Positions 25,988 through 34,028 of a DNA stretch of 64,000 nucleotides are shown in pieces; the stretch's first letter is position 1, and each line of letters starts with the position of its first letter. The notes under the pieces were generated by a model. It was not told where the DNA came from. It saw nothing but the letters and a program-made list of their open reading frames with translations, and made no database searches. This DNA comes from Methanosarcina barkeri MS (GTDB lineage Archaea > Halobacteriota > Methanosarcinia > Methanosarcinales > Methanosarcinaceae): assembly GCF_000970025.1 (NCBI RefSeq), contig NZ_CP009528.1, forward strand, positions 4,451,168 to 4,515,167, read 5' to 3'. Made by a program: the position numbers and the translations under genes.

Positions 25988-27126
25988 TAGGACTTACGCA
26001 GTTAAAATGCCGAAAACTTGATATCTTTATAAATATACTTATGGCTTAGTGTTTCTCTAAAAACGTACGGAGTTATGGACATAAATCCACCTAAGTGTAC
26101 CGACATTGACTACATTAATTTTCTCATTGCGGCTTCTAACGTTTTTAGCTGTACTGAAGCTGCTAGATGTTATCCAGACATAGCTAATGCTCCTTCTCAT
26201 GATGCTTTTACTCGTTGCCTTCAAAGGCAACCTCCAGACACGGAAGCACTATGGGAGGAAGTAAAAAGTTATGTCAAGCTTAAGGGAGGATACCTAATTG
26301 TTGATGATTCAACATTAGATAAACCATACGCAGAAGAAATTGCTTTTGTTCGTCGTATGTGGAGTGGAAAACATCATCGTACTGTAAAGGGAATAGGCCT
26401 GGTTACCTTAGTTTGGACTGACGGTACAACCGTTATACCTATCGATTTTCGAATTTATAACATCGATGTAGACGACAAAACAAAGAATGACCATTTCCGT
26501 GATATGCTTGACAAGGCCGAAGAACGTGGTTTTAATCCCAAATTCGTTTTATTTGATACATGGTATGCAAGTGTGAAAAACCTTAAAGCCATTAGACAGA
26601 AAGAGTGGCATTTCCTTACAAGATTGAAAAATAATCGTTTGGTAAATCCTGACAACAAGGGAAATGTGCCACTTGAAACAGTAGATATTCCTCCAAAAGG
26701 ACGTGTGGTTCACCTCAAAGCATATGGATTTGTAAAGGTGTTTAGGATAGTTTCAAAAAATGGAGACACGCAACACTGGGTTACAGATGTGCAAGAGATG
26801 GATGAAGCAAAACGTGAAGATTTGGCAAAGAAGTCATGGAAAATTGAGGAATATCATAGGGGAATAAAACAGTTCTGTGGTGTCGAAAAATGTCAGGCAA
26901 GAAAGGAAGAATCACAAAGAGCACATATAATGTTCTCATTAAGAGCTTTTCTTAGACTGGAATTACAAAGAATCAAAAGTGGAATATCCTGGTTTGAAAG
27001 TGCTATGAAAATTAGAAGAGTGGCAGTGACAGAATACTTAAGGAATCCCCAATACACGTTAAATTAATTCAAATATTTGAAAGTTTGGAAAAAACAATAT
27101 GCTAGGAGCCAACTGCGTAACTCCTA
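25988..27126 (+). mobile_element. Complete IS701-like insertion sequence, 1139 bp
   Basis: Terminal inverted repeats of 16 bp with one mismatch lie at 25988-26003 (TAGGACTTACGCAGTT) and 27111-27126. The element is flanked by a perfect 6-bp direct repeat TATATT at 25982-25987 and 27127-27132, which I read as the target-site duplication. One transposase gene fills it. Intact ends, intact open frame and an intact duplication indicate a recent insertion. The family is assigned from the transposase; the 6-bp duplication is longer than the 4 bp usual for IS701, so the family call is not firm. Confidence 0.88.
26075..27067 (+). CDS. IS701-like DDE transposase
   Basis: A full-length transposase of 330 aa. 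It shows the first catalytic Asp in YLIVDDSTLDKP, then SGKHHRTVKGIGLVTLVWTD, the second Asp in VLFDTWYASVKNL, the HFLTRLKNN strand, and the C-terminal Glu region KIEEYHRGIKQFCGVEK. I recall close relatives in cyanobacteria, annotated as IS701 family, with the same order of motifs. No frameshift or stop interrupts the frame, so it is probably active. It lies 72 bases inside the left end of the element. Confidence 0.9.
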   Translation: MDINPPKCTDIDYINFLIAASNVFSCTEAARCYPDIANAPSHDAFTRCLQRQPPDTEALWEEVKSYVKLKGGYLIVDDSTLDKPYAEEIAFVRRMWSGKHHRTVKGIGLVTLVWTDGTTVIPIDFRIYNIDVDDKTKNDHFRDMLDKAEERGFNPKFVLFDTWYASVKNLKAIRQKEWHFLTRLKNNRLVNPDNKGNVPLETVDIPPKGRVVHLKAYGFVKVFRIVSKNGDTQHWVTDVQEMDEAKREDLAKKSWKIEEYHRGIKQFCGVEKCQARKEESQRAHIMFSLRAFLRLELQRIKSGISWFESAMKIRRVAVTEYLRNPQYTLN

Positions 27127-27480
27127 TATATTAATACATTTGGGATATAATCAAGGCTACTTTGAGAGAGTATATATATGAAGTGTAAAAAAATACGAAT
27201 ATACCGTTATTAGGTATTTACTTTTTATTTTCACCGGGATTCTGATCTGGAGAAAGATAAATTTTCTTGTAAAAGAGTTTATGGAAAGCTGACAAAAAAG
27301 ATAGAAATCTGTTGATTTTTCAATAGGAAAGCTTGATTTCAAAAAACAGTATTTAGTAATGAAAGTTACCATTTTATATGGATTATTATCAGTATATGGA
27401 TTATTATCTGTACATTAATAATTGCCAGTAACATAAATAATTATCAGTATATGGACTATTGCCAGTACATGAATAATTAT
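27127..27480. other. AT-rich region with degenerate copies of the downstream repeat
   Basis: No gene. From about 27373 the sequence is made of loosely related units containing TATATGGATTATTATCAGTA, AATAATTATCAGTA and similar motifs. These look like older or diverged versions of the regular 28-bp repeat that starts at 27481. Confidence 0.4.
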
Positions 27481-27732
27481 CAGTAACATGCTTAATATGC
27501 TTAATTATCAGTAACATGCTTAATATGCTTAATTATCAGTAACATGCTTAATATGCTTAATTATCAGTAACATGCTTAATATGCTTAATTATCAGTAACA
27601 TGCTTAATATGCTTAATTATCAGTAACATGCTTAATATGCTTAATTATCAGTAACATGCTTAATATGCTTAATTATCAGTAACATGCTTAATATGCTTAA
27701 TTATCAGTAACATGCTTAACATGCTTAATTAT
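27481..27732 (+). repeat. 28-bp tandem repeat, 9 copies, upstream of ABC importer
   Basis: Nine consecutive 28-bp units start at 27481, 27509, 27537 and so on to 27705. Eight appear identical and the ninth differs by one base (AACATGC for AATATGC). Each unit contains two ATGCTTAAT 9-mers in tandem plus CAGTAAC. A truncated tenth starts at 27733. The array ends 43 bases before the start codon of the substrate-binding protein. It is not a CRISPR: there are no spacers. Confidence 0.95.
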
Positions 27733-27775
27733 CAGTAGAATAATTACCAGTTGTAAGGATTATTGAGGTGGAACT

Positions 27776-28804
27776 TTGAAAAAACTAGGCATACTTATAC
27801 TTACTTTCTTGCTGGTTGCATCTATCTTCGTATCTGGCTGTGCATCCAATAAAGAAAATGTATCCGAGAACGGAACCGGATCTGAAGAGACCACTGCAAT
27901 TACTGAGCTGAACATTGGCTATCAGCCAAGCACCCATCAGATCGCATATATGACTGCGGCTGAAAAAGGATGGTGGAAATCAGACCTTGCACCATATGGA
28001 ATTACAAAAATTAATGAATACCAGTTTCCGACAGGAGCCCCTGAAATGCAGGCAATGCTGGCTGGAGATCTGGATGTTGCCTATGTAGGAGCAGCACCTG
28101 TAATTACAGCTCTCAGCCAGGGACTTGACGCAAAGATTGTTGCACCTGTCCAGATAAACGGTTCAAGTCTGGTTCTTCGTAACGAATACAAATACGAAAG
28201 CCCTCAAGACTTAAAGGGTCTTACGATCGCTACTTACCCGACAGGAACAATTCAGGACACCCTGCTCAGAAATTGGCTCCAGAAAAATGGGCTTGACCCT
28301 GAAAAAGATGTGAAAATCCTTGGAATGACTTCAGGAGATGCTATCACCGCTATTTCAGCTAAACAGGTTGATGCTGTCTTCCTGCCTCACCCCTCCCCAA
28401 CAGTTATAGAAAAGGAAGGAAACGGGCGTATCATAGTACAATCTGGAGAGATGGAAGCAAACCATGCCTGCTGTGTGCTTGTCGTAAGTGGAAAACTTAT
28501 CAAAGAGCACCCGGAAATTGTGGAACAGATTGTAAAGACCCATATTAAGGCAACTGAGTATAACAAGGAACATATGGACGAAGCTGCTAAGATTTTTGCA
28601 AATAAGACTACAGAGGATCTTGACACTGTAAAGGACTCGCTTAAGGAATGGGATGGTGCATGGATCACAGATCCAGCCTTGATTGAAGACTCAGCTGTCA
28701 ATTACTCAAAGGTTCAGTACGAACTTGGGTATATTCCGAAATCCCTGACAAAGGAAGAAATCTTTGACACAAGTTTCTATGAGAAAGCCACGAGTGAGAA
28801 ATAA
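27776..28804 (+). CDS. ABC importer substrate-binding lipoprotein (NitT/TauT/SsuA type)
   Basis: 342 aa. The TTG start at 27776 is supported by GAGGTGG five bases upstream; no ATG is nearby in frame. The signal peptide ends in the lipobox FVSGC (Cys about 22). The mature part is a type-2 periplasmic-binding fold of the SsuA/TauA/NrtA family: LNIGYQPSTHQIAYMTAAEKG, EMQAMLAGDLDVAYVGAAPV, TYPTGTIQDTLL, and AKQVDAVFLPHPSPTVIE. The family carries sulfonates, taurine, nitrate or thiamine precursors, and the substrate cannot be decided here. It is first gene of a three-gene importer behind a 28-bp repeat array. Confidence 0.88.
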   Translation: MKKLGILILTFLLVASIFVSGCASNKENVSENGTGSEETTAITELNIGYQPSTHQIAYMTAAEKGWWKSDLAPYGITKINEYQFPTGAPEMQAMLAGDLDVAYVGAAPVITALSQGLDAKIVAPVQINGSSLVLRNEYKYESPQDLKGLTIATYPTGTIQDTLLRNWLQKNGLDPEKDVKILGMTSGDAITAISAKQVDAVFLPHPSPTVIEKEGNGRIIVQSGEMEANHACCVLVVSGKLIKEHPEIVEQIVKTHIKATEYNKEHMDEAAKIFANKTTEDLDTVKDSLKEWDGAWITDPALIEDSAVNYSKVQYELGYIPKSLTKEEIFDTSFYEKATSEK

Positions 28805-28841
28805 GAATAAGAGTAACTGAAGAAAAAGAGAAATCTAAATA

Positions 28842-28891
28842 AAGGGTTCAAATGCTTCGGCTTTATAGAAGGCAATTGAACCCTTATTTTT
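28842..28891 (+). terminator. Hairpin between substrate-binding protein and permease genes
   Basis: A perfect 10-bp stem (AAGGGTTCAA at 28842-28851, TTGAACCCTT at 28876-28885) is followed by ATTTTTTC. It lies within the presumed operon and could act as a partial terminator that leaves more binding-protein mRNA than permease mRNA. Confidence 0.7.
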
Positions 28892-28947
28892 TCTGAAAAA
28901 TGAAGTCTGCCGGAAAGATAAAAAGGTAAGAATTCTTTTAATTAGAC

Positions 28948-29733
28948 ATGAACGTTAACTTCATAAAAACAGTTAAAGAAAAAGGCATTGAAGCATTATC
29001 GCTCATAGTTGCAATTGCAATATGGCAGCTTGCAGCAGACGTAATTGTACAGAATAAATTTAAGCTGCCTAGTTTTTATGATGTGATAATCTCTTTTTCT
29101 GCAATCGTAAAGAGTGGGCTAATTTTTACAGATACATTGACGAGCTTAATTAACTTTGCAATTGGTATTGCTGGCGCTTTTGTAATTGGGATTCCTCTGG
29201 GAATAGCCATGGGATGGTTTAAAGATATAAACAGAGCAGTCGACCCTATAATAGAGATACTGCGCCCTATACCCCCCATTGCCTGGATTCCCTTTGCAAT
29301 CATATGGTTTGGGCTTACCCATCAGGCTGCAGGTTTTGTTGTATTTGCAGGAATGGTTTTTCCAATTATCATCAATACATATACCGGTTTTAAGAACGTA
29401 CCGAAGGTTTATGTTGAAGCCGCAAGAGTTCTTGGTTGTACCCGAAACCTGGATCTTATACGTTATATTGCAATTCCCTCAGCTATGCCCTCAATTGTTG
29501 CAGGAATCAGGATTGCTATGGGTGTAGGCTGGATGTGCCTTGTAGCTGCAGAAATGTTTGGGAGCGACAGCGGACTCGGATATGAGATATGGCACAATTA
29601 CTACATGCACAGGATGGATTTCGTACTTGTTTATATGTTACTGCTCGGATTTGTTGGCCTTTTAATTGACCGTTTCTTCAGGCATTATGTAAATGCAAAA
29701 TTACTGAGATGGACATCAGGAACTGTGGTATAA
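28948..29733 (+). CDS. ABC importer permease (TauC/SsuC family)
   Basis: 261 aa with about six membrane helices. It has the inner-membrane permease signature around the EAA loop (VEAARVLGCTRNLDLIRYIAIPSAMPSIVAGIRIAMGVGWMC, shown in the usual order). IRPIPPIAWIPFAIIWFG-type sequence precedes it (LRPIPPIAWIPFAIIW). It makes the membrane channel for the adjacent binding protein. The next gene begins one base after its stop. Confidence 0.9.
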   Translation: MNVNFIKTVKEKGIEALSLIVAIAIWQLAADVIVQNKFKLPSFYDVIISFSAIVKSGLIFTDTLTSLINFAIGIAGAFVIGIPLGIAMGWFKDINRAVDPIIEILRPIPPIAWIPFAIIWFGLTHQAAGFVVFAGMVFPIIINTYTGFKNVPKVYVEAARVLGCTRNLDLIRYIAIPSAMPSIVAGIRIAMGVGWMCLVAAEMFGSDSGLGYEIWHNYYMHRMDFVLVYMLLLGFVGLLIDRFFRHYVNAKLLRWTSGTVV

Positions 29734-29734
29734 A

Positions 29735-30499
29735 ATGGGTAGAGTAAGTGTAAAAAATGTTTCACGTATCTTTACTAAAAAAGAAGATAATGTAGGTACA
29801 GAAGCTTTGCACGATGTGAGCTTTGATGTTGAAGACGGAGAGTTTATCTGCCTTTTGGGACCATCCGGCTGTGGGAAGACCACTCTGCTACGCATCACTG
29901 CTGGACTCGAAACCCAGACTTCAGGAGAAATTACACTAAACGGTGTTCCTATAACTGGCCCGGACCCCAAAAGAGGTATGGTCTTTCAGCAATATTCTCT
30001 ATTTCCCTGGAGAACAGTCATCGATAACATTACATTTGGACTGGAAATGCAGGGGATTAGTAAGGCTGAAGCCAGGAAGCAGGTGGAGAAGTATATAGAA
30101 CTTGTGGGCCTGGAGCAGTTCAAAAATAGCTATCCATACGAACTCTCAGGAGGTATGCAGCAGCGTGCAGCCATTGCACGAGCCCTAGCCAATGAGCCCG
30201 AAGTCCTTCTTATGGATGAACCTTTTGGGGCCCTGGATGCCCAGACTAGAAATATCCTTCAGGACGAACTTCTGAAGATATGGGAACAAAAACACGTGAC
30301 CTTCCTTTTCGTAACTCATAGTGTGGATGAAGCGGTTGTTCTCGCGGACAGGATAGTGGTCATGACTGCAAGACCAGGAAGGATAAAAGAGATTGTAAAA
30401 GTTGACCTGCCCCGCCCACGCTCCAGGACAAGTAAAGAGGTTAACCTTTTAAGAGACCGTATCCTGAAACTTCTGGAAGAAGAAAGATTTCACAGGTAA
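29735..30499 (+). CDS. ABC importer ATPase (TauB/SsuB family)
   Basis: 254 aa. Walker A is GPSGCGKTT, the Q-loop FQQYSLFPW, the signature [15 protein letters not shown], Walker [12 protein letters not shown], and the switch His in [10 protein letters not shown]. This matches the nitrate/sulfonate/taurine importer class. The start ATG is separated from the permease stop by one base, indicating translational coupling. Confidence 0.93.
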   Translation: MGRVSVKNVSRIFTKKEDNVGTEALHDVSFDVEDGEFICLLGPSGCGKTTLLRITAGLETQTSGEITLNGVPITGPDPKRGMVFQQYSLFPWRTVIDNITFGLEMQGISKAEARKQVEKYIELVGLEQFKNSYPYELSGGMQQRAAIARALANEPEVLLMDEPFGALDAQTRNILQDELLKIWEQKHVTFLFVTHSVDEAVVLADRIVVMTARPGRIKEIVKVDLPRPRSRTSKEVNLLRDRILKLLEEERFHR

Positions 30500-30640
30500 A
30501 GTACTATGGCTTTGATAAAAAAGAGATAAAGCCACAGTGCGAAGGGGTAAAGAATAAAAAAGGGGAAAAAAGAGTTCAAAGAGAATAAAAAAAGGAAGAG
30601 AAAAGAAAGAAAAAGTTAACTGTTCATTGGGAACTCACGA

Positions 30641-31069
30641 TTATTCTTCAGCCCGGATAATCACTTTCGTTAATGGCTCTACTTTCCTGACAAGAACTTT
30701 TCCGATAAGTTCAAGCGTACCGTCTGCTTTTACGGAGTCGATAACGCACCCAGGCCTGACGCGGATATCCCCCTGGCAGGCTGTAGCATTTATTTTAGCT
30801 TTATCAAGAAAAACAAGCTCAGAAACCGTTTCGATATTGCCCAGAATTTTTGCCTTTGAACAGACAAGCGCACTTCTGGCTTTTACATTGCCTCTAACAA
30901 CTGAACCTTTTCCGAGATCAAGCCTGCCAGTTACTGTGAGGTTCTTCCAGAACTTCACTTCTTGCCCGACAATTACATTGCCATCCAGAGTAAGATCCTC
31001 ATCAAAAAAAGCTCGTTTTTCAATGACGTAAGTATTGGACCTGGGGTGGTACTTGATAAAACGAATCAT
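30641..31069 (-). CDS. Bactofilin-like polymer-forming / beta-helical protein
   Basis: 142 aa. Most of the protein is a repetitive beta-solenoid pattern of short hydrophobic strands separated by Gly/Asn turns (DEDLTLDGNVIVGQEVKFWK, then LTVTGRLDLGKGSVVRGNV, ALVCSKAKILGNIETV, CQGDIRVRPGCVIDSV). This pattern fits the polymer-forming cytoskeletal (bactofilin/DUF583-like) group. The ATG at 31069 follows GGAGTGATC, an extended match to the 16S tail. It is convergent with the ABC importer. The family assignment is from the repeat pattern, so moderate confidence. Confidence 0.7.
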   Translation of the reverse strand: MIRFIKYHPRSNTYVIEKRAFFDEDLTLDGNVIVGQEVKFWKNLTVTGRLDLGKGSVVRGNVKARSALVCSKAKILGNIETVSELVFLDKAKINATACQGDIRVRPGCVIDSVKADGTLELIGKVLVRKVEPLTKVIIRAEE

Positions 31070-31516
31070 TAGAGATCACTCCGGGATACTTGCCCCGGTT
31101 ATAGATATAAAGCAAATACTTATTCTATAAGGCATTTACAAAAATTTTGTCAATTGAATTTCCAAGATATGATTGAATATCTATTATTTAACAGCATCGA
31201 ATGTTCACTATCAGACGCCATGAATAAACAATTAAAGCATAAACGACATGCTGAAAAATAAGCGAAAAATATAACCCTATCAAAGAAGCTGAAAAATAGA
31301 ATTGATAGAAACAGCGAAAAACGTAGTCCAATCAAAGAAGATGAAAAGAAACGACCGGATAAAAGTACAGATAAAAGTGAAGTCTAGATTAAAGAAAAAT
31401 AATTCCGGTAATAAAGTATCCGGAGATTAATTAGTGTATGTGAATGGAAGAGAGACTGAAGAATTAGATATATATCATTTTTCAGTCTCGGTTTTTCTCA
31501 TTTGAAATGATCCTGC
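31070..31516. other. Intergenic region between the bactofilin-like gene and the TRAM cluster
   Basis: About 450 bases. Imperfect repeats of AGCGAAAAAYRTARYCC and CAATCAAAGAAGMTGAAAA occur at 31259-31350. A hairpin at 31452-31489 ends the region. No gene is supported. Confidence 0.35.
31452..31489. terminator. Possible bidirectional hairpin terminator downstream of TRAM cluster
   Basis: The arms GAGACTGAA (31452-31460) and TTCAGTCTC (31481-31489) pair perfectly across a 20-base AT-rich loop. T-rich tracts lie on the right side, and the left side on the minus strand is C/T-rich. It sits just after the last TRAM gene on the minus strand. Confidence 0.55.
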
Positions 31517-31723
31517 TTATTCAACGAGGCTGGCGAAACCGTATTTGGGAAGAACCCTTTCGATTTTAATCCGGACTTCATCTCCAACTTTGGTGCCCGG
31601 GACAAAGATAACAAAACCTTCGATACGTGCGATGCCGTCTCCCTGGCGAGCGATATCCTGGATAGTTACATCGTAAACTTCGCCTTCTTCAACAGGAACA
31701 GAGCTACTCTCATCTCTGAACAT
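31517..31723 (-). CDS. TRAM-domain protein (copy 1 of 4, most downstream)
   Basis: A 68 aa single-domain TRAM protein. The core YDVTIQDIARQGDGIARIEG plus FVIFVPGTKVGDEVRIKIERV is the five-stranded RNA-binding barrel of TRAM. Stand-alone TRAM proteins in methanogens act as RNA chaperones and have been compared with bacterial cold-shock proteins. The start is set by comparison with copies 2 and 3 and by AGGAA nine bases upstream; an ATG three codons earlier overlaps that site. It differs from its siblings by the ending LPKYGFASLVE. Confidence 0.9.
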   Translation of the reverse strand: MFRDESSSVPVEEGEVYDVTIQDIARQGDGIARIEGFVIFVPGTKVGDEVRIKIERVLPKYGFASLVE

Positions 31724-31772
31724 GAAAACCATTCCTAATGACTTAATTAAAGCTGATATGATTTACCCGCAT

Positions 31773-31979
31773 TTACTCGACAAGACTTGCAAATGCAAAT
31801 TTGGGAAGAACCCTTTCGACTTTAATCCGGACTTCATCTCCAACTTTGGTGCCCGGGACAAAGATAACAAAACCTTCAATACGTGCGATGCCGTCTCCCT
31901 GACGAGCAATGTCCTGAATTGTTACATCGTAAACTTCGCCCTCTTCGACAGGGACTGAGCGACTTTCTTCTCTGAACAT
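31773..31979 (-). CDS. TRAM-domain protein (copy 2 of 4)
   Basis: A 68 aa TRAM protein that differs from copy 3 at only two residues (Ile/Val in FVIFV and Leu/Val in ASLVE). AAAGGAATGATTTTTT precedes the ATG, the same leader as in copy 3. The near identity, including flanking DNA, indicates recent duplication or gene conversion. Likely an RNA-binding protein. Confidence 0.9.
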   Translation of the reverse strand: MFREESRSVPVEEGEVYDVTIQDIARQGDGIARIEGFVIFVPGTKVGDEVRIKVERVLPKFAFASLVE

Positions 31980-32034
31980 AAAAAATCATTCCTTTAATTT
32001 ACTGAATTTAATGTGGTTACTTTATTTCCGGCAT

Positions 32035-32241
32035 TTACTCGACAACGCTTGCAAATGCAAATTTTGGAAGTACTCTTTCGACTTTAATCCGAACCTCGTC
32101 ACCAACTTTGGTGCCCGGGACAAAGACTACAAAACCCTCAATGCGAGCGATGCCGTCTCCCTGACGAGCAATGTCCTGAATTGTTACATCGTAAACTTCG
32201 CCCTCTTCGACAGGGACTGAGCGACTTTCTTCTCTGAACAT
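32035..32241 (-). CDS. TRAM-domain protein (copy 3 of 4)
   Basis: A 68 aa TRAM protein, almost identical to copy 2, starting MFREESRSVPVEEGE. Its ribosome binding site AAAGGAA and spacer match copy 2. The spacer between copies 2 and 3 (about 55 bases) is too short for a long promoter, so the cluster is probably co-transcribed, although each gene could have its own short promoter. Confidence 0.9.
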   Translation of the reverse strand: MFREESRSVPVEEGEVYDVTIQDIARQGDGIARIEGFVVFVPGTKVGDEVRIKVERVLPKFAFASVVE

Positions 32242-32309
32242 GAAAAATCATTCCTTTAACATAAACTTTAATTAACTTTAATTTAACGTGGTTACTTTAT
32301 TTCCCACAT

Positions 32310-32516
32310 TTACTCAACAATGCTTGCAAATGCAAATTTGGGAAGTACTCTTTCGATCTTAATCTGGACTTCATCGCCAACACTTGTATTCGGGACAAAA
32401 ACTACAAAACCTTCAATACGGGCAATGCCGTCTCCCTGGCGAGCAATATCCTGAATAGTTACATCGTAGGTTTCGCCCTCTTCAACGGGCACAGGAGCAC
32501 GTTCATCTCTAAACAT
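32310..32516 (-). CDS. TRAM-domain protein (copy 4 of 4, first in transcription order)
   Basis: A 68 aa TRAM protein, the most divergent of the four: MFRDERAPVPVEEGET at the start and VPNTSVGDEVQIKIERV later. An ATG three codons upstream (32525) is in frame, but the AAAGGAA site and the paralogue alignment favour 32516. It is the leading gene of the minus-strand cluster and so nearest to the probable promoter. Confidence 0.88.
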   Translation of the reverse strand: MFRDERAPVPVEEGETYDVTIQDIARQGDGIARIEGFVVFVPNTSVGDEVQIKIERVLPKFAFASIVE

Positions 32517-33062
32517 TACATTCATTCCTTTAGCTTCTATTAATCAGCTTAAGAAAGCTCTATCGACAGAAAAGAGTAAAAGCAGTACTTGACAAACCAA
32601 ACTTGATAACCCAAATTCAGGAAGTACATATTCTACTTAATCTATTTTCTACTTAATCTATTTGATTAATTGATCCCCAACAGAGCTTCGGATAAGTCAA
32701 TTAATTGGTCATACTCATATTCGCTTGTATATAACGTTTTGCTTTATTATCGATGAAAAAAGGAAAATAATGAAGTTTGGAAAATGTTCACTCCCTGGTC
32801 GGCAGACTTCTGATTTCTAATTTCAAAGATACATAAATAAGGACAATTCATCAAAAAAATAAAACAATTTAGAATAAAAAGATATTTCTCTATTAAATTT
32901 AAAGATTTCTGAGGAAGAGTTTTCTTGAGAAATCCTGAATAAACTCTATAAAATTAAGATTTAATTTCAAAAAGATTACAAGGATAAGTGATTGTGCCGA
33001 AACCTATAAATATTTAAAACTCCATTGTGAGAATCGCTCATTTAGTAATAATAACAATACGT
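32517..33062. other. Intergenic region between TRAM cluster and tRNA-Lys
   Basis: About 545 bases holding divergent promoters: that of the TRAM cluster on the minus strand and the tRNA promoter listed separately. A direct repeat ATTCTACTTAATCTATTT is seen near 32629-32660. No gene. Confidence 0.4.
32998..33012 (+). promoter_or_regulatory. BRE/TATA element for tRNA-Lys
   Basis: CCGAAACCTATAAATA fits an archaeal BRE (CGAAA) plus TATA box (CTATAAATA). It ends about 50 bases before the mature tRNA, so transcription would begin about 25 bases before the tRNA and leave a short 5' leader. Confidence 0.65.
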
Positions 33063-33136
33063 GGGCCCGTAGCTTAGTCAGGCAGAGCGATGGACTCTTA
33101 ATCCATAGGCCGGGGGTTCAAATCCCTTCGGGCCCG
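33063..33136 (+). tRNA. tRNA-Lys (anticodon CTT)
   Basis: A 74-nt cloverleaf. The acceptor arms GGGCCCG (33063-33069) and CGGGCCC (33129-33135) pair fully and are followed by discriminator G. The anticodon stem ATGGA/TCCAT encloses loop CTCTTAA with anticodon CTT, which reads AAG. The T arm GGGGG-TTCAAAT-CCCTT is normal. CCA is not encoded, and there is no intron. Confidence 0.97.
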
Positions 33137-33591
33137 CTATCGTTATCTGTTTTTGAGAGTTCTTTAACTGATTATGAGTGTTATTTCACTTATTTTAGAA
33201 CTTATTTTAGATATTCTTTCACTGCTTTTAGCATCATTTTACAAATTTTAGGTATACTCTCAATAATTTGATAATAAGCTGACCCTAAAAATCGAAATTA
33301 CTCTGAATCTCAGATCCGCAATAATCAGTAAATTTTCGAATCACGAAAATAATTTTGAAATTTTACTAATTTGATGGTAAAATTAGTTTTGTGATGGGCT
33401 CCTTATTAAAATATCAATTGATGTTTGGAAACGATTAATTGCTAAAAATAGCTATAAAACAATTGCTAAAAACCAATTGATGAAAACCAATTACTAAAAA
33501 TCAATTGATGAAAACCAACTACTAAAAATCAATTGACAAAAATCAATTGACAAATAAACCTCAAATATAAAAATATCAGGGTGCAGCTCTA
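33137..33591. other. AT-rich intergenic region with CAATTG repeats
   Basis: About 455 bases between the tRNA and the ribbon-helix-helix gene. From about 33465 to 33552 it is built of imperfect units of roughly 28 bases containing AATCAATTGATGAAAACCAA and CTAAAAA. A TATA-like CAAATATAAAAATATC lies 20-35 bases before the next start. Confidence 0.5.
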
Positions 33592-33762
33592 ATGCCAAAA
33601 GTAAGCGTTGAAATCCCTCAAGAACTTCTGGATGACCTTAATAGGCATGTGGGAGATAACAAAAAATTTGTCAGTCAATCTGATGCTATCCGAACCGCTA
33701 TTCGAAAAATGCTGGACATGATGGATGAAATCGATAGAAGGCATGGGAGACTCGAGAAGTGA
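33592..33762 (+). CDS. Ribbon-helix-helix (CopG-type) DNA-binding protein
   Basis: A small regulator of 56 aa. It begins MPKVSVEIPQELLDDL (the beta strand plus helix A) and continues FVSQSDAIRTAIRKMLDMMD (helix B), the standard pattern of a CopG/Arc dimer. AGGGTG lies eight bases before the ATG. There is no toxin partner in the next 250 bases, so it is probably an orphan regulator rather than an antitoxin. Confidence 0.85.
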   Translation: MPKVSVEIPQELLDDLNRHVGDNKKFVSQSDAIRTAIRKMLDMMDEIDRRHGRLEK

Positions 33763-34028
33763 TTTAAAATCCTGAAAATTGAAGTAAAACAGTTGAAGGT
33801 TTTAATACTATTGATTTCTCAGTTCAACAATGTAAATTTTAAACATTATAAAAATACCCCTGTATTTCCACTGTGTTTTGAGATCTGTCGGCTAATATTA
33901 AGAATTTTGGACTTATAGTAGAGTTTCCACTGGAATAAGAAACATAACCTGATTTCTCAGGTTATAAACTTTTCAGGCATGGATTCTCGGGATGAACTTA
34001 ATAAAAAAGTTAATTAAAAATTAAGGGA

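Noticed and set aside
27481-27732. CRISPR array
   Set aside because: Units are contiguous 28-mers without spacers, and no cas genes are in the window.
33592-33762. Antitoxin of a toxin/antitoxin pair
   Set aside because: The ribbon-helix-helix protein has no toxin-like gene next to it on either strand.
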